Assembly (NCBI GenBank): GCA_021234155.1
Contig: JAJEKV010000028.1
Location: forward strand, 14,252,168-14,316,167
Direction: 5' to 3'
DNA from: Isoetes taiwanensis
Taxonomy: Eukaryota; Streptophyta; Lycopodiopsida; Isoetales; Isoetaceae
DNA: 64,000 bases
Position numbers and translations under genes: made by a program
Shown here: positions 50,740 through 62,123 of the stretch, piece by piece
Layout of the letters: the number at the start of each line of letters is the position of its first letter
Position numbering within the stretch: the first letter of the stretch is position 1
Notes under the pieces: model-generated
The model's database searches: none
Seen by the model: only the letters and a program-made list of their open reading frames with translations
Told to the model about the DNA's origin: nothing

Positions 50740-51230
50740 AAAACTACTTTAAGTAGGCAATCTGTAGCTTCGCCTTTTCCTTTTGAACTTCATCCACAAA
50801 TGCAACTTGCTTATTCGTCTTGGTCCTTGGTTCGGGCGGAAGTTCTTCTATTTGAAACACTTGGGTCGAGGGTCTATTGCGACGAGGATTTGGTCTATAA
50901 TCTATTCTGCCTTGATCCTTTAGCTCACAGCGACTCTCTCAGTCATTCTGGTCCCCTTTTGCATTTAATTTTGGGCAGCCTACTTTAAGATGTGGTCCTC
51001 CACAATAGAAAGATCTGCTTTTCTTGAAGCTCTATTATATTGGTTGTTCCACCTTTTTTCTGCAGTTGATCTTGGTTGTCTCCCATGTTTGGTTTGGATC
51101 TCTTGTTCCCTTTGTCTAAATTCTTGCTATTGTTTTTCACTTTTTTCATAGGTAGAAATTTTTCCATATGTGGAAATGACATGGAAATGCTAAATGTTGA
51201 GGGCATCATGTGACCCTCAAAAAAAAAAGA
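50740..51230 (-). pseudogene. LTR-retrotransposon gag zinc-knuckle fragment
   Basis: On the minus strand, a basic linker (KKVKNNSKNLDKGNKRSKP) is followed, after one frameshift, by RSFYCGGPHLKVGCPKLNA. That resembles the retrotransposon gag knuckle (CFLCGGPHxxxxCPK, with LNA as in Ty3-gypsy gags), except that the first Cys is replaced. The C-terminal tail includes PEPRTKTNKQVAFVDE. No protease or polymerase is attached. Confidence 0.5.
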
Positions 51231-51734
51231 AAACGGGCATGAACAGAGATTTTTTCTGTATATAAGAATGTCCTTCTACTTGTAATTTTGCTGTGGAAGA
51301 TATGCGAAGGAAATGATTGAAACTTGAAGTTCGGTTAGCTGCAATTCAGGCTAAAATATCTGGTAAAATCTTCGAAATCATCTAGTAAAACAACAGAATG
51401 TCAAGTAAATCAGGAGTGATTCATCGAAACTCGTCGTAAACAACTTTAACTGATCGTCCGCTTTTAGTTACAAAACTTAGTGACATTTCTGTAAAGAATT
51501 GTTGCCACGTGGCACAATGTGGTTGAGTAAGGGCCTGAATTACAGGTAACTGAACTTTATATTGACGGGAACATGTGATCATACCCTTAGCCTAGTAGTG
51601 GGGATTTCAAAGTCCGCCTTCCATCTTTTTAGAACATTGCATCATTATACCTCGGTTCGTTGTAGAATGGCCATATTTGGTCATAAGCGTTCGTCATATT
51701 TGGTCATAAGAACAGACATAGACCCTTCAGATAT

Positions 51735-53009
51735 AAGGAAAAAGACATAGAGGAAGCAACGGAATACAGATATCTAGGGTATGATGCACATGGTACAGGG
51801 AAATGGGCCAAAGGAGCTGACGCCAGGTTCCAATCAGCTATAGGGAGTTACTTCAACATGAAGAACTTTTGCAACAGAAGCAGAATAATTGACTGGGACA
51901 TCAAATGCTACTTATTCAAGGTAAGTAGGAAGCCACCGCCCACCAGACGGGCGTAAGCATGGGGCCGCACCTAGCATTTAAATTGGGAAAAAGAGGAAGG
52001 AATTCTTAGGCAATGGCACAGACAGGAATTCAGGGTAAGGACAAATACGCCACTAACAATCATGGTCCTCGAAACAGGGCAAAAACCAATGGAGGTGAGA
52101 GCATGGGAGAGAACCATAAGGTACCTGATCAGGGACAATGCAGGAGACATTCAAGGAAACTGTCCAGTATTGCAATTACCGAATCAGCAAAATCACACAT
52201 CCTCACAAGAAGTGGATGGTTTAAAGATGTGGCAATTTGGACCAGAGAAATGGGATTAAATTTGAGCGACCTAATTGAAGAGGGGCGGTGGAATGAGGAA
52301 TGGGCAGACAGAGCCACGAGAGCGTGGCTGCAAAGACACACAGGTCCCAAGACAGCCTGTTTCATGCAGGTTTTCAACCCAGATCAGCAAATAGGACACT
52401 AGATGTATCGGGATAACACACTGGGGAAAAACAGAAGAGACATTCTGGCTAGATTCAGGATGGGAAGTCATGATCTAAGAATCGAAAAAGACAAGTGGAG
52501 AGGGATAGACAAGGAGGACAGGATATGCAGAATCTGTGACGATGGGGGAATAGAGGATGAGAACCACATGATTAACGATTGCCCGATCTACGGAGACATC
52601 AGAGACAAGTACAGGAGTATAAGATGGGGGGAACCGGTCTACATTCTGATGACGATAACAGAATCGCTTCGGGATTTGGCAGACGCGATTCAGAGAATGT
52701 TGATAAGACATAAAGAAGTACACAGTGAAAGAGGGTTCGTAATATAATCCGTACAAAACGGGTCATAAAACCCCATACAAAATGTTCAGCTAAAAGCTGA
52801 TTGATAACGACGCATCACTGCACGGCCATGAAGCCGAGATAAAGCGGGATGCTGGTATTAAAAGAAAAAAGTCAGCCTTCAGAAAAGGCTACATAATAAC
52901 AGCGTGATGTGCTAGTAGCACCCTTTTAGGGAGCTCGCCCATGCTACACAAGTCCAGGGGCCTCGCGGCACAAGGGACATTAATGTATTCTATTCTATTC
53001 TATTCTATA
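51735..53009 (+). pseudogene. Non-L1 LINE 3' end with (TATTC)n tail
   Basis: EEATEYRYLGYDAHGTGKW, then SGWFKDVAIWTREMGL and RATRAWLQRH, lie in adjacent frames. These are followed by LARFRMGSHDLRIEKDKWRG and CRICDDGGIEDENHMINDCP, a CCHC-like module (C-X2-C-X8-H-X4-C) typical of the C-terminus of some LINE clades outside plant L1. A stop at 52400 and other breaks make it inactive. It ends with TATTCTATTCTATTCTATTC (52986-53005), a pentanucleotide tail instead of poly-A. About 100 bp near 51915-52005 may be an insertion within it. Confidence 0.65.
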
Positions 53010-53620
53010 GGGTATGGTCGCCATGTTTCACGCACTTAAGAGGCAAACACTTGTAGATCGAGACACAATTGCGCGCTTTGTCGTCCGCCAGGGTGTTTTG
53101 AGTACCTAATGGCCTGGACTACAACTTTGTAGAACAAATTTTTCCTAAAATCGCAAAGGTTGAGAAGTTATGGCATCTTGAGTAGGGGAGGGGGGGGTCT
53201 AGGCTCCCCCGTCGTTAATTCGATGGCCTCATTCGCATCCTTTCGGAGCCTGCCGTCGCCAGACCTACGGACCCGCTATGACGCCGACTGTGCCAACTGA
53301 CATGACAATTAACATTACGTACGTGGTCCAGTCTCCCGCTAACGGGGGCGGTGCAATAATGAGTGCCTTACGATTACACCCTTATCGTCATACCCGAGGC
53401 CCCCTACGCCCTCACGGTTGCCAGCTATCGCGCCCTAGGGTAACGGATACCGTCCCCAAACCGGCCCACCTTCGCCGATTTCCCAGCCTCAATCCTTAAA
53501 ACCCTTCCTAATTCTCGTATCGATTCGCCCCTAAATTGCCCGGACCGACTGCAGTGGGAGGAATTCGTCATTAAAGCGAAGCCCTTTGGATATCTGGCTT
53601 GATCAGGCAGCGCTAGAACC
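53010..53620. other. No gene recognised; GC-balanced promoter-like stretch
   Basis: More GC-rich than its surroundings and directly upstream of a possible small spliced gene. No clear promoter motif can be named. Confidence 0.3.
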
Positions 53621-53798
53621 ATCATTCCGATCGTTCTTTAAATTCTGAGTTCGTTTTCTCGCAGCAACATTCTCGGTATTCTTCATTAGCTCCATCGAAC
53701 CAGCACAGGTAAGCGCCGGCTTCTGCTACCTCTTCAGCATGTTTTGGATGTTTCTGGTTTAATTTAAACATGTTTTTCTTGCATTGGCAGCGAAGAAC

Positions 53799-54152
53799 AT
53801 GGATCAAGCACGGCGCACAAGCTTTCTCGGATGCGGCCCGACCTGGGACACTGCTAGGTCCGGCAGGAGAGGGGACCCATCTCCTGGCAAACGTCCTCGC
53901 CCACCGCAGAGTAATGTTCCCAGTCCCAGTTCGAGCACGACTTCAACAACTCCGATTTTCTTTACAATTCGTAATTGCCTCGTCACACCTGCTGAGGTTA
54001 CCCGTGCTGTAGCATCAACCCTGCATGTTGAGGTATCTCCGGAGATTGCAACCCAAGTTGAAAGGGCGCGCTGTGAAACTGACCTCATCCACTGCCAGAT
54101 TGTGGTTAGTGAGGATGACTGCGTTCTTTTTCAGAGCCCTGTTGATCATTGA
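53799..54152 (+). CDS. Small hypothetical protein with 5' UTR intron
   Basis: A 117-residue frame starting MDQARRTSFLGCGPTW. A Pro/Ser/Thr-rich stretch follows (PRPPQSNVPSPSSSTTSTT), then a more ordered part (LVTPAEVTRAVASTLHVEV, SEDDCVLFQSPVDH). A well-formed short intron (53709-53790: AG before GTAAGC, GGCAG acceptor) ends 8 bp before the ATG, which supports a transcribed gene. I do not recognise a family. It could also be a fragment of a larger decayed gene. It lies back-to-back with nothing obvious and about 0.9 kb from the 3' end of the pogo pseudogene. Confidence 0.35.
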   Translation: MDQARRTSFLGCGPTWDTARSGRRGDPSPGKRPRPPQSNVPSPSSSTTSTTPIFFTIRNCLVTPAEVTRAVASTLHVEVSPEIATQVERARCETDLIHCQIVVSEDDCVLFQSPVDH

Positions 54153-55077
54153 TTGCTTCCAGCCTTGTCTGCAATGGCTCCACTGGACGACCTCATTTCT
54201 TCACCTCCTCTTTTTTGGCTGATAAGCTTCCCTCACCTGCCTGCTGTTTTGATGTACAATGTGGCCTGCAAATCAGGCATTTTTGTGATGGGCCTTAGTG
54301 CCAACTTTTGTATCAGCCCTCGGGCTTCTTTGAAATGAATATGATGATTCCCTTGAGTTATTGTCTTAACACAGTTTTCATTTACAAATGCAAATGTAAC
54401 TTTCCAAATTGGGCTGATGATCCCTCCATTTGAAGACCAATGTTTGTCAGACATACATGTCATGAGAACTGATTTTAATGTTAGACCAATTTATCAAACT
54501 TAAATATACAATGCAAATAATATTTGCTTTCATATTTAATGTTGTGTTGCTGCTACAAGTGCTGCTACCTTAGTTGTCTAAGGTCTCATCTATGGTCTCA
54601 CATCGCCTTTCTTCACTTTTCCGCCATGTGCAAATGTTAGATGTTAGAATTGTATCGTAAATGCTAGTTCTATTAAGCTCCTCGCTTGTAGACTTAACAC
54701 ACCGGGTTAGTGAAAGTGTTTCCCTCTTCAATCTTGGTGTTGGTAATCGACCCTTCGTGACATATTTGCCCTCCGTGTTTTTGCAAACTCCACATCCATT
54801 CCTTTGGCTCGAGATTATGTCCTTTTCCACGCCTATTTCACATTTCTAATGATCCTAGCTTTGTCTATGGCCTTATCCCCCGCCATGTCGGGTCCGTAAT
54901 GTGTCACAGATAACTCACCCAACCTTATGTATCCAACCTCATGGAATTCCTGTGGCCAATACCGCATCTTGTCGTGACTCTCCCTCCCTGTTGACCAAGT
55001 CCCAGGTCTTCAATGGTGACCTGATTGTACTAATTGAGTTTGGGACAGGTCTGACCAGAGGCAGGAATCCTTCTATG
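54153..55077. other. No gene recognised
   Basis: Between the small hypothetical frame and the transposase pseudogene. Only short frames are seen. It may contain the 3' terminus of the pogo-like element, but no TIR was located. Confidence 0.35.
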
Positions 55078-57216
55078 CTAACTTCCTGCATCTCCCGAGC
55101 ACAGGTGAGTATCCTCCAGGCTACACATAACATTCACTTCATCTTCACTATCCTGGTCACCTGCATGATCACTAGTAACTGGTGTGGTCAATCCACTAAC
55201 TTGCTGAAGTCCAGGATCCATGTTGAATGATGTTCTCAAAATTGGATCCCTGATTGGACTCAACCCTTGCCTTGTCCTCATTCTGTTTCTAACCTCTAAC
55301 CTTTTGCTCCTTACCTCATCATTCATTGGTCTCTGAAAGCTGAAGACTGCTGCAACTCTTGAGATGCCCCTGGGGTACATTAGTGCCCTAAGTCTAGCAG
55401 TAGAGGCTTCAAATTCTGCATCAGCCTTCTTCCTATTTTCCCTCTCTTCCCTATTCTGTTGAGCTCTCCTGGCAGCCTCCTGTCTTTCCAATTTCCTTCT
55501 AGCAGTTTCGAGTTTCCTGGCTGCAACTTGCTCATTCTTTAGTCTTGTTGCCTCAGTTCTCCTAGACCTCTCAGCAGCCAAGGCCTCACAGAAGCCATCA
55601 CTAGAGATATGCACCCTCCCACTTAGGTCTGGGACTACACCTCGATTCCTTGCCCTCGAGGATTGAGATTGTTGCATGAAGGCCTGTGATGTCCTCACTT
55701 CTGTAGGGAGCTGCACACAAGCATGTGCTGTTCCCATGTCAGCAGGTGGAACCACATGTTGCTGTGAAGGTTGTAAGGTCTGCTCAATGGCCTGATGTTC
55801 CCCATCTGGTGCATCTTCTTGGTGAGATGGATGCACATCATGTCTTTCAATGTCCACATTGTCAACTACATGTTGATGCACTCCAATAGGCTCTTGGCCA
55901 CCATGCTCACCAGCAGGGCGTGGTGCCTCCCATAAGGCATGCAAGTCAGCCATGTTGAATTGCTCCACCTCCTCCTCCAAGTTGGTCGCATTTTCCCGGC
56001 CCACACTTTGGATAATCTCGCCCATGGGCACTCTTCCAAACCTCGCCACTTTCCTCGGCTCGGCTTAACTTTGTCCGAGTTGAATGGCCAAATCCCAGTA
56101 GCTCTAAACCCTGCCTTGATGTTGCTAGGTCAGCCCTGATTCAACTGCCTGTGAAATGAGCTCTGCAATGTCCTCCCTCTTCGGTTCAGTCCTCCCTTTG
56201 CTAACCATGTAAGAAGATCTCAATCTCTTGAAAGCTGCCTTGAATGGTGCAAAGCATGCAACATCCAAAGGTTGTAACCTATGTGATGTGTGTGTCTTTG
56301 GAAGTAGGGCAAAATATAGGCCCATTTCCTTAGTCGCCAAAATCACTTCCAGCTCCACATGGTCGCCATGGCCATCCAATATTATCGATGTGGCCTTGTT
56401 GGAGATACTCCACCAGGGAACCCTAGCAACAAAATGTGACAACCAAGACTTGAACAATTCAGAGTCATCCAAGCCGAGGGTCGCACGCCTTGAATTGCCC
56501 CTTCCTCACATCCGCAATGTTATCTTGCCTCATCCGTGTACCCTTGAATATATACAAATTAGGTATCCTAAACCCTTCAAAGATTTACACATACCGTAAT
56601 GGTCACCCACTCCCTATTGTTCATGACCACCTCATTGACCCTATGCTCCCCTTTCCTTCCTATGATCTTCATGCCCTTCACCTTACCAGCCTTGGATGCC
56701 GGGCTCATCGGCATTCCGTGATCCTAGAGGCCGGAAATTGAACTCGTCATAGATTTGTCTCAGACCAGCATAGAAGTTATCCAGATTCTCTTGTGTCATA
56801 GCACGCGCCCGAGACACATCTAGTGTCTCTACACTTCTTAGTGTAACCTCTGGATGCCTCTGTTTGAACAACTTCCACCATTTACTCCCGGGAACCCGGG
56901 AATTTCTCGAAATGCCCCCTCCATAGCCATCAGGTTTGCCTTTCCTTGATACCGAGAGTGTAACCCCCATTCCCTGCTCGGCCCTGGAGAGTGCCCAATT
57001 GACTAACTCTTCCTCTTGTAGAGTTGTCAGGATTTGTGGATTACTAGTCTGTTTGTGAGTTATACGGCCATACAGCTAGTCCCTTATTGTTGATTCTGGG
57101 ATTCCCGACCTTCTAGATGCCTCTCTAACAGATATACTATACTCACTCACCTCATCCAAGATATCTGCCATTTGTTCTTCAGTCCACTGCCCTCGTTTGC
57201 TTGGCCTCCTTGGCAT
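55078..57216 (-). pseudogene. Pogo/Tigger-like transposase (Tc1-mariner superfamily)
   Basis: Minus strand, beginning MPRRPSKRGQWTEEQ at 57216. A psq-type helix-turn-helix (VREASRRSGIPESTIRD, then a TAG where Trp is usual) is followed by a CENP-B/Tc5-type domain (RVPGSKWWKLFKQRHPEVTL, RAMTQENLDNFY). DDE core motifs are NADEPG, ILDGHGDH and TSHRLQPLDVACFAPFK, giving the three acidic positions. The C-terminal 323 residues (55078-56049) are His/Glu-rich, then strongly coiled-coil (EATRLKNEQVAARKLETARR), ending acidic. Breaks: the TAG, frameshifts between 56480 and 56690, and a 5-bp GCCGA duplication near 56065. The original protein was roughly 700 residues. No terminal inverted repeats were found. 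Confidence 0.8.
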
Positions 57217-59099
57217 TGTGGGAGATGCAAAGACCGATCAGTGGTGTCCGGACGCTTCCTCCTTGGAGCAAGAACTCTTTTCCTTGATGTAGGTACTGCT
57301 ACTAGCTTCAAAGATCGCCTCCTCTCCTCACCTCCCCGTGGAAACCATGTCTACTATTGTCCTCCTCAAGACCTGATATCGATAAGCTTGAAATTTGGAA
57401 GATGAAATTGGCTTTTATTCTGTTAGCAGCCATAGCGGGAGCTTGATTTTCAAATTGGGTTTCGGTAATCGAGTGCTATGGAATGGGCGCGAATTCTAAT
57501 TTTGAATCGAGCAAGGTCGCATTGAATTCTAATTTCGAATCGATATGACTCTTAGCCTAACACAGCCACGAGTGGGCAGAACTGTTCCACAATTGTGGAC
57601 AACAATTACACGACACCGGAAAGCAGGGCTTCACGCTTAGCGGAGCTCTATTGCACGCCGATGGTCAACAGCTGCACGACAACTGGCAACTGTGCTGACG
57701 CATCGCGTAGCTTTGTCACGGTTACCGGTACCATATGCACGACACCGGGACACATGGCTGACGCATAACGTCCAGGCCATAACGGATTCAGTACGTGCAC
57801 ATAACGTCCACGGGTCAAGGTGGCATGCCAAAGGGCCAAGATGGCATGCCACAGGGCGATGTTGCGTCGAGACGGGGTTGGGTGCTCCGAGGGACAGTCG
57901 CGATAGGAGGCGACCATACCCTAGAAAACAGGGTGACTTGGACTCATCAACACCGCTAGTAAGTTGCACGGAACCCTAGCCAGAAGGGTTTTTCGATCGG
58001 AAAAGAAGCGCCGAAGAATCGGTCCCAGGTTAGGGTGTTCTGCTCGTACTTTGCTTGTCTTTTATGTGCTCCCCGATTCTCGATCATTGTGCTAGTGTCT
58101 AACAAATACCCAATCCATAATGTACAACAAGAATCTGGATGGGTGTGCCATTGGATCCTGCAAGGTAGAATGAGCATAAAGATGGGATACTCAATAACGT
58201 AGATCTTGAACCCAAAATTAGCTGCCCTAGCAAAAAAGGAAGGAAATCTAAGAGATTATATGAAGAAAGCTTTATAAAGGTAAAATATTACTTGTTGGCC
58301 CTCCATAGGACTTATGGAACGACTCCCTGCCAGTCACCCTGTAATTCACATCCCTGCTGATTGCTTTAAGGTTTCTGACACCGACACAATACTCACTAAC
58401 AGGGATTATTGAGAATTTATTGTGAATGTCAACAGTATTTCAACAATTGCTGAGATAGCCAAATCACATACAGGAAGCTGTGCCAGTTTTTAGGAGGTTA
58501 ACACATAAATGGTCACAACCTTGTCATGTTCCATGCATCTGAAAAAGTCATATAACTTCAACAGCCATGTCTTTACCATTTGGCCTCCAACTGGTTGGCA
58601 TACATACATTATAAATAGTTGAGGAGATTGGATATATGCACTTTTCTACTGGATTTCGTCAAAACAAGCTCTACGTAAAAGCTTTGGGAATTTACTAAAT
58701 GGCAAGCTTATAGCTGTTGAAGTTATGCAACTTATTTGGAAGATAGATATATTATAGGCGTTAGAAAGTTGCTTGTAGTCCGGTTTTAATCCAGTATCAT
58801 CTGCTCTTAAAAAGCTTAAGATGAGCAATCATGATAAAAGCTCAATTATGATGAGCAACATGCAGCAATCTTGAATTGCAAAAATATGATTGCGTGTTAC
58901 TCAATTTGAATATAACAAATTTTGAGCATTTTGCTGTATGATATAATTGTTTGCTTTATATTTGTCGTGTGGCATGAAATATAGGTTGTAAGAACGTTCT
59001 ATCAAATTTATAATTTTTGGTTATCTGCAGGAATAGATATTTTTCTTCACAGGCAAAAGTACCTCGTACAACAAATAGAGGGGAGACACTTTTTTCCCA
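57217..59099. other. Between transposase and APC11; leader region
   Basis: A duplicated GAATTCTAATTTYGAATCGA occurs at 57489 and 57523. A possible APC11 5' untranslated exon ends at ATCGGTCCCAG (about 58028) before GTTAGG, and a second acceptor CTGCAG lies at about 59030, just upstream of the start codon. Nothing else was recognised. Confidence 0.35.
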
Positions 59100-60227
59100 A
59101 TGAAGGCGAAGATCCTAAGTATGATTCTCCCACATATCTCAGCAGATATTTTTATGTTTTTGAACACAGCAGTTGACTGTTTGCTTGACCTGATCCTTCT
59201 CTGCCTTGCGTGGGCATTGTTTTCTTCAAGAGTAAGTTCTGGGGCCTAGATTTTGAGGTTTAGCTCATACATATTTCAGGCTTATGTTCCCTTTTTCCAC
59301 TATACTGGCAGATGGCATGCTGTAGCTTCTTGGACATGGGATGCACATGATGACGCTTGCGGAATATGTAGAATGGCATTTGATGGATGTTGTCCCGATT
59401 GTAAGATGCCGGGGGACGACTGCCCTTTAAGTAAGCTTCTTTTCATGAGAATTTTGTTGCGTATGCTATTGTATGTGTTTTGGAAAAATGTGCTTCACAG
59501 CTTCATAGCCATGATTGCATGATCTTGTCAGGATTTAGTATACAATAGGTCTGACCATTTGTTAAGGATTCACAACATGGTTGATTTATCATCACTATAC
59601 AGATTTTTGTTTCTGTACTGTGCTTGGGCCAGACTCACCAATTAATCTCAACCTGTGATCAGCAAGTTGGAAAAAAAAAATTTTAGTGCACAAGCTAGGT
59701 CCCATTTAGCATGAGTCATTGCAAAAGAGAGGAGCAGAAAGGTTTCAGTGCAAACTTTTTCTGCTGGATGTACTGTGCTTGGGCCAGACTCTCCAATTAA
59801 TCTTAACCTGTGGTCAGCAAGTTGTAAATCCTTTTGTAGAGCACAAGCTAGCCCGCATTTAGCATGAGCCATTGCTAAAAGAGAAGAGCAGAAAGGTTTC
59901 AGTGCAAAATTAAAGTGGTTGTTGAAAGAACCTTGCCATGGTATAAATAGTAATCTTGGCTGTGGACTTATCGACCAGATAGCATTGTTGTGCTTCCTTG
60001 AATTACAGCTTCTGCACTGATTTTCTGAATTATTTCATTGCCAATCTATATGGATGACATTTCTAATTTTTGTTCATATTATCTGTTCACCATTACTCTG
60101 ACTCTTTGCAGTTTGGGGTGCTTGCAATCATGCCTTTCATCTGCATTGCATCTTAAAGTGGGTCAATTCACAGAGCCCTCGACCCCAATGCCCAATGTGC
60201 CGCAGAGAGTGGAAGTTCCGTGGCTAG
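59100..60227 (+). CDS. APC11: Anaphase-promoting complex subunit 11 (RING-H2)
   Basis: Three exons: 59100-59119, 59312-59430 and 60112-60227, encoding 84 residues, the usual APC11 length. Exon 1 gives MKAKIL; exon 2 WHAVASWTWDAHDDACGICR, MAFDGCCPDCK and DDCPL; exon 3 IWGACNHAFHLHCILKW and CPMCRREW. The full set of Cys/His ligands of the APC11 RING-H2 fold is visible. The protein binds the APC2 cullin subunit and E2 enzymes in the APC/C ubiquitin ligase that drives mitotic exit. One oddity: to keep the frame, exon 1 must end CCTAAG directly before TATGAT, so the donor lacks the G of an expected AAG-GTATG. Exon 2 and exon 3 junctions are canonical. Confidence 0.93.
59614..59910. repeat. 155-bp tandem duplication in APC11 intron 2
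   Basis: Copies at 59614-59768 and 59769-about 59910 share TGTACTGTGCTTGGGCCAGA at the start and AGCAGAAAGGTTTCAGTGCA near the end, with about ten differences and a few small indels. Confidence 0.85.
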
Positions 60228-61686
60228 AATAGAACATTACGATTGGTACTTATCTGCTGTGACATTTTGCATAATGCAGTGAGATTTTAGTTCTACATGC
60301 AAAAAATTTGCCTTATAGGCTGTCAATTGGCAAAGATCCTTATTGTAAACCATATTGGCTCCATATAACAAATGGAAAACACAAACAAGAGCAAAATCAT
60401 AAGACAAATTTTATAGGAATTTGAACTCTGTTTGAAGGACTTAGAGATAAACGTTCTCGAGTCTGTAAAATACCTTCCAGACGGTTGGTCATTTTTATTG
60501 AAGCAATACTTGTTCTAGTCATTGGGTCGTGCTTGAAGTTCATGTATGTTGCTACGTGTCAGATTGACTTCATTAATACGTCAATAGAACCGGATAAATT
60601 CTTCATGTTATCAAATTATGGGCTTTTATTTGGTGAAGATCACTTCTTATTCCTGTTAACAGATGGTGGTGCCAAATGTTGTCATTCCATTTGCTATGAC
60701 TAGCAACAACCTTTGCATTTGTGAGAACGTGTAGATTTCAAACATTTGTGTGCTTTAGTGACCAAGAAATTGAGATTTACTAATTATGTGCTAAGAAAAG
60801 AATTATCAAAATCCATGGATCTCTCCTTGCATCAATCGAACCACAATTGCAAAGACATTTCGTTCTATATGAAAAGTGTTTGCAAAGACACTTCCTTATG
60901 TATGAAAAGTGTTACTGACGGTAGTATTGTCATTGCAATGGGAGCCATATACATCAGTAGATTCATTAAATGAATTTTTTTAATTCTAACATGATTTTGG
61001 ACTATAGATTTTTGGGTTCTTGGTGAGGTAGGCTATAAAACTCATGAGTTGAACAGAGCAAAACATACAATCCATGCTTCCCTTTTGGAAGTGATAGAAC
61101 AAAAGGATTGCTGTAAGGAAGGGAGCTGTGGATCAAATAGCCTGGGTTCACATGCAACCACCGTCGGAGGGGGCCCCTGTTTTGTCATGTGCTAATTCAC
61201 GATGGCAAGTGATGGTCCATGTAAAAGGGTGAGCCTTTTTACATGACGGTGATGGCGCCTTCACTGCATGTGAACCGCTCTTAAGGAGACAGCATAGGCA
61301 TATGTGATGGCATAGGGCCTCTGGAGGAAAAACCGGATACTTAAAGCGAAAAAAATGCTAAGCAAATGCTTGTGGATAATCAATTCTTTTCCACAATTTA
61401 GTATAATCACCCATGTTTTGAAGTAATTTTGTGTAATTGCATGGTTGGTTCGAGACTTTGATGCGCTTTGATGTTGGATGAGGACTTGAGGACTTGCCAA
61501 AATTAGAGCTCCCAAAGACCTTTTGTCCATATATGAGCCCTATCTTATTACAAAATACTATGATTAAGAAACATAATAATCATCTAATACATCTTTAACG
61601 AAATTTCTGGTTATTAAAGCCTTCTTATGCAGCTCCGTTGCTGTCGGATGTGATATTTAACGACACAACAACCGATTTTTACCTTC
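60228..61686. other. APC11 3' flank, no further gene
   Basis: The first few hundred bases are probably 3' untranslated. A short duplication (TTGCAAAGACAYTTCNTT with TATGAAAAGTGTT) occurs at 60847-60912. Confidence 0.4.
61145..61276. mobile_element. Small foldback MITE (132 bp)
   Basis: GGTTCACATGCA at the left and TGCATGTGAACC at the right form perfect 12-bp inverted repeats. Inside is a second hairpin, CATGTAAAAGG and CCTTTTTACATG. No clear target duplication is seen. Confidence 0.5.
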
Positions 61687-61759
61687 CTCCGGGTTAAAGC
61701 CATTGAGCGGAATAGTCTTTGGGATGGGTGACCTCCTGGGAAGTCCCGGTGCTGCACCC
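61687..61759 (+). pseudogene. 5S rRNA-derived fragment (3' part)
   Basis: GGGATGGGTGACCTCCTGGG followed by AAGTCCCGGTGCTGCACCC matches the 3' half of plant 5S rRNA, including the C-box region of the internal promoter. The preceding AGCGGAATAGT aligns with the E-loop side, but the 5' half is lost. Confidence 0.75.
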
Positions 61760-62008
61760 AACCACCACACTTTTGCTCCCCCATCCTCAGAGATGCCTCT
61801 TTTGCTATCTTTTCACAGTGTCTCTCCACTTACCTTAATTTTACTTGCTCTTTCCTTGGCATTGCAACGCGTGCAGTCAAGGCGTAAGCGCGGTCGGCCC
61901 GCTCCCGCCACCTTGTGCACATTCTACGTGCCTCCTCCACTCCTGCTAGACGTGCTACCCCCTCCAAAGCAAACCCCTTACATGCATTTCATATCCCTCC
62001 TCCTTCGT

Positions 62009-62123
62009 GGTGCGGTCATACCAGCGCTACCACACCGGATCCCATCAAAACTCCTGAAGTTAAGGCGGCAGGGGCGGATAGTAATCGGGATGGGTGACCT
62101 CCTGAAGTCCCTTGCTTGCACCC
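62009..62123 (+). pseudogene. 5S rRNA copy, full-length but diverged
   Basis: 115 nt from GGTGCGGTCATACCAGCGCT through CACCGGATCCCATCA and GATGGGTGACCTCCTG to TTGCACCC, in the order of plant 5S rRNA (about 120 nt). Substitutions and small deletions (for example GG lost before AAGTCC) suggest a pseudogene. Its end is 364 bp after the end of the other copy, as in a tandem 5S unit. Confidence 0.8.
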
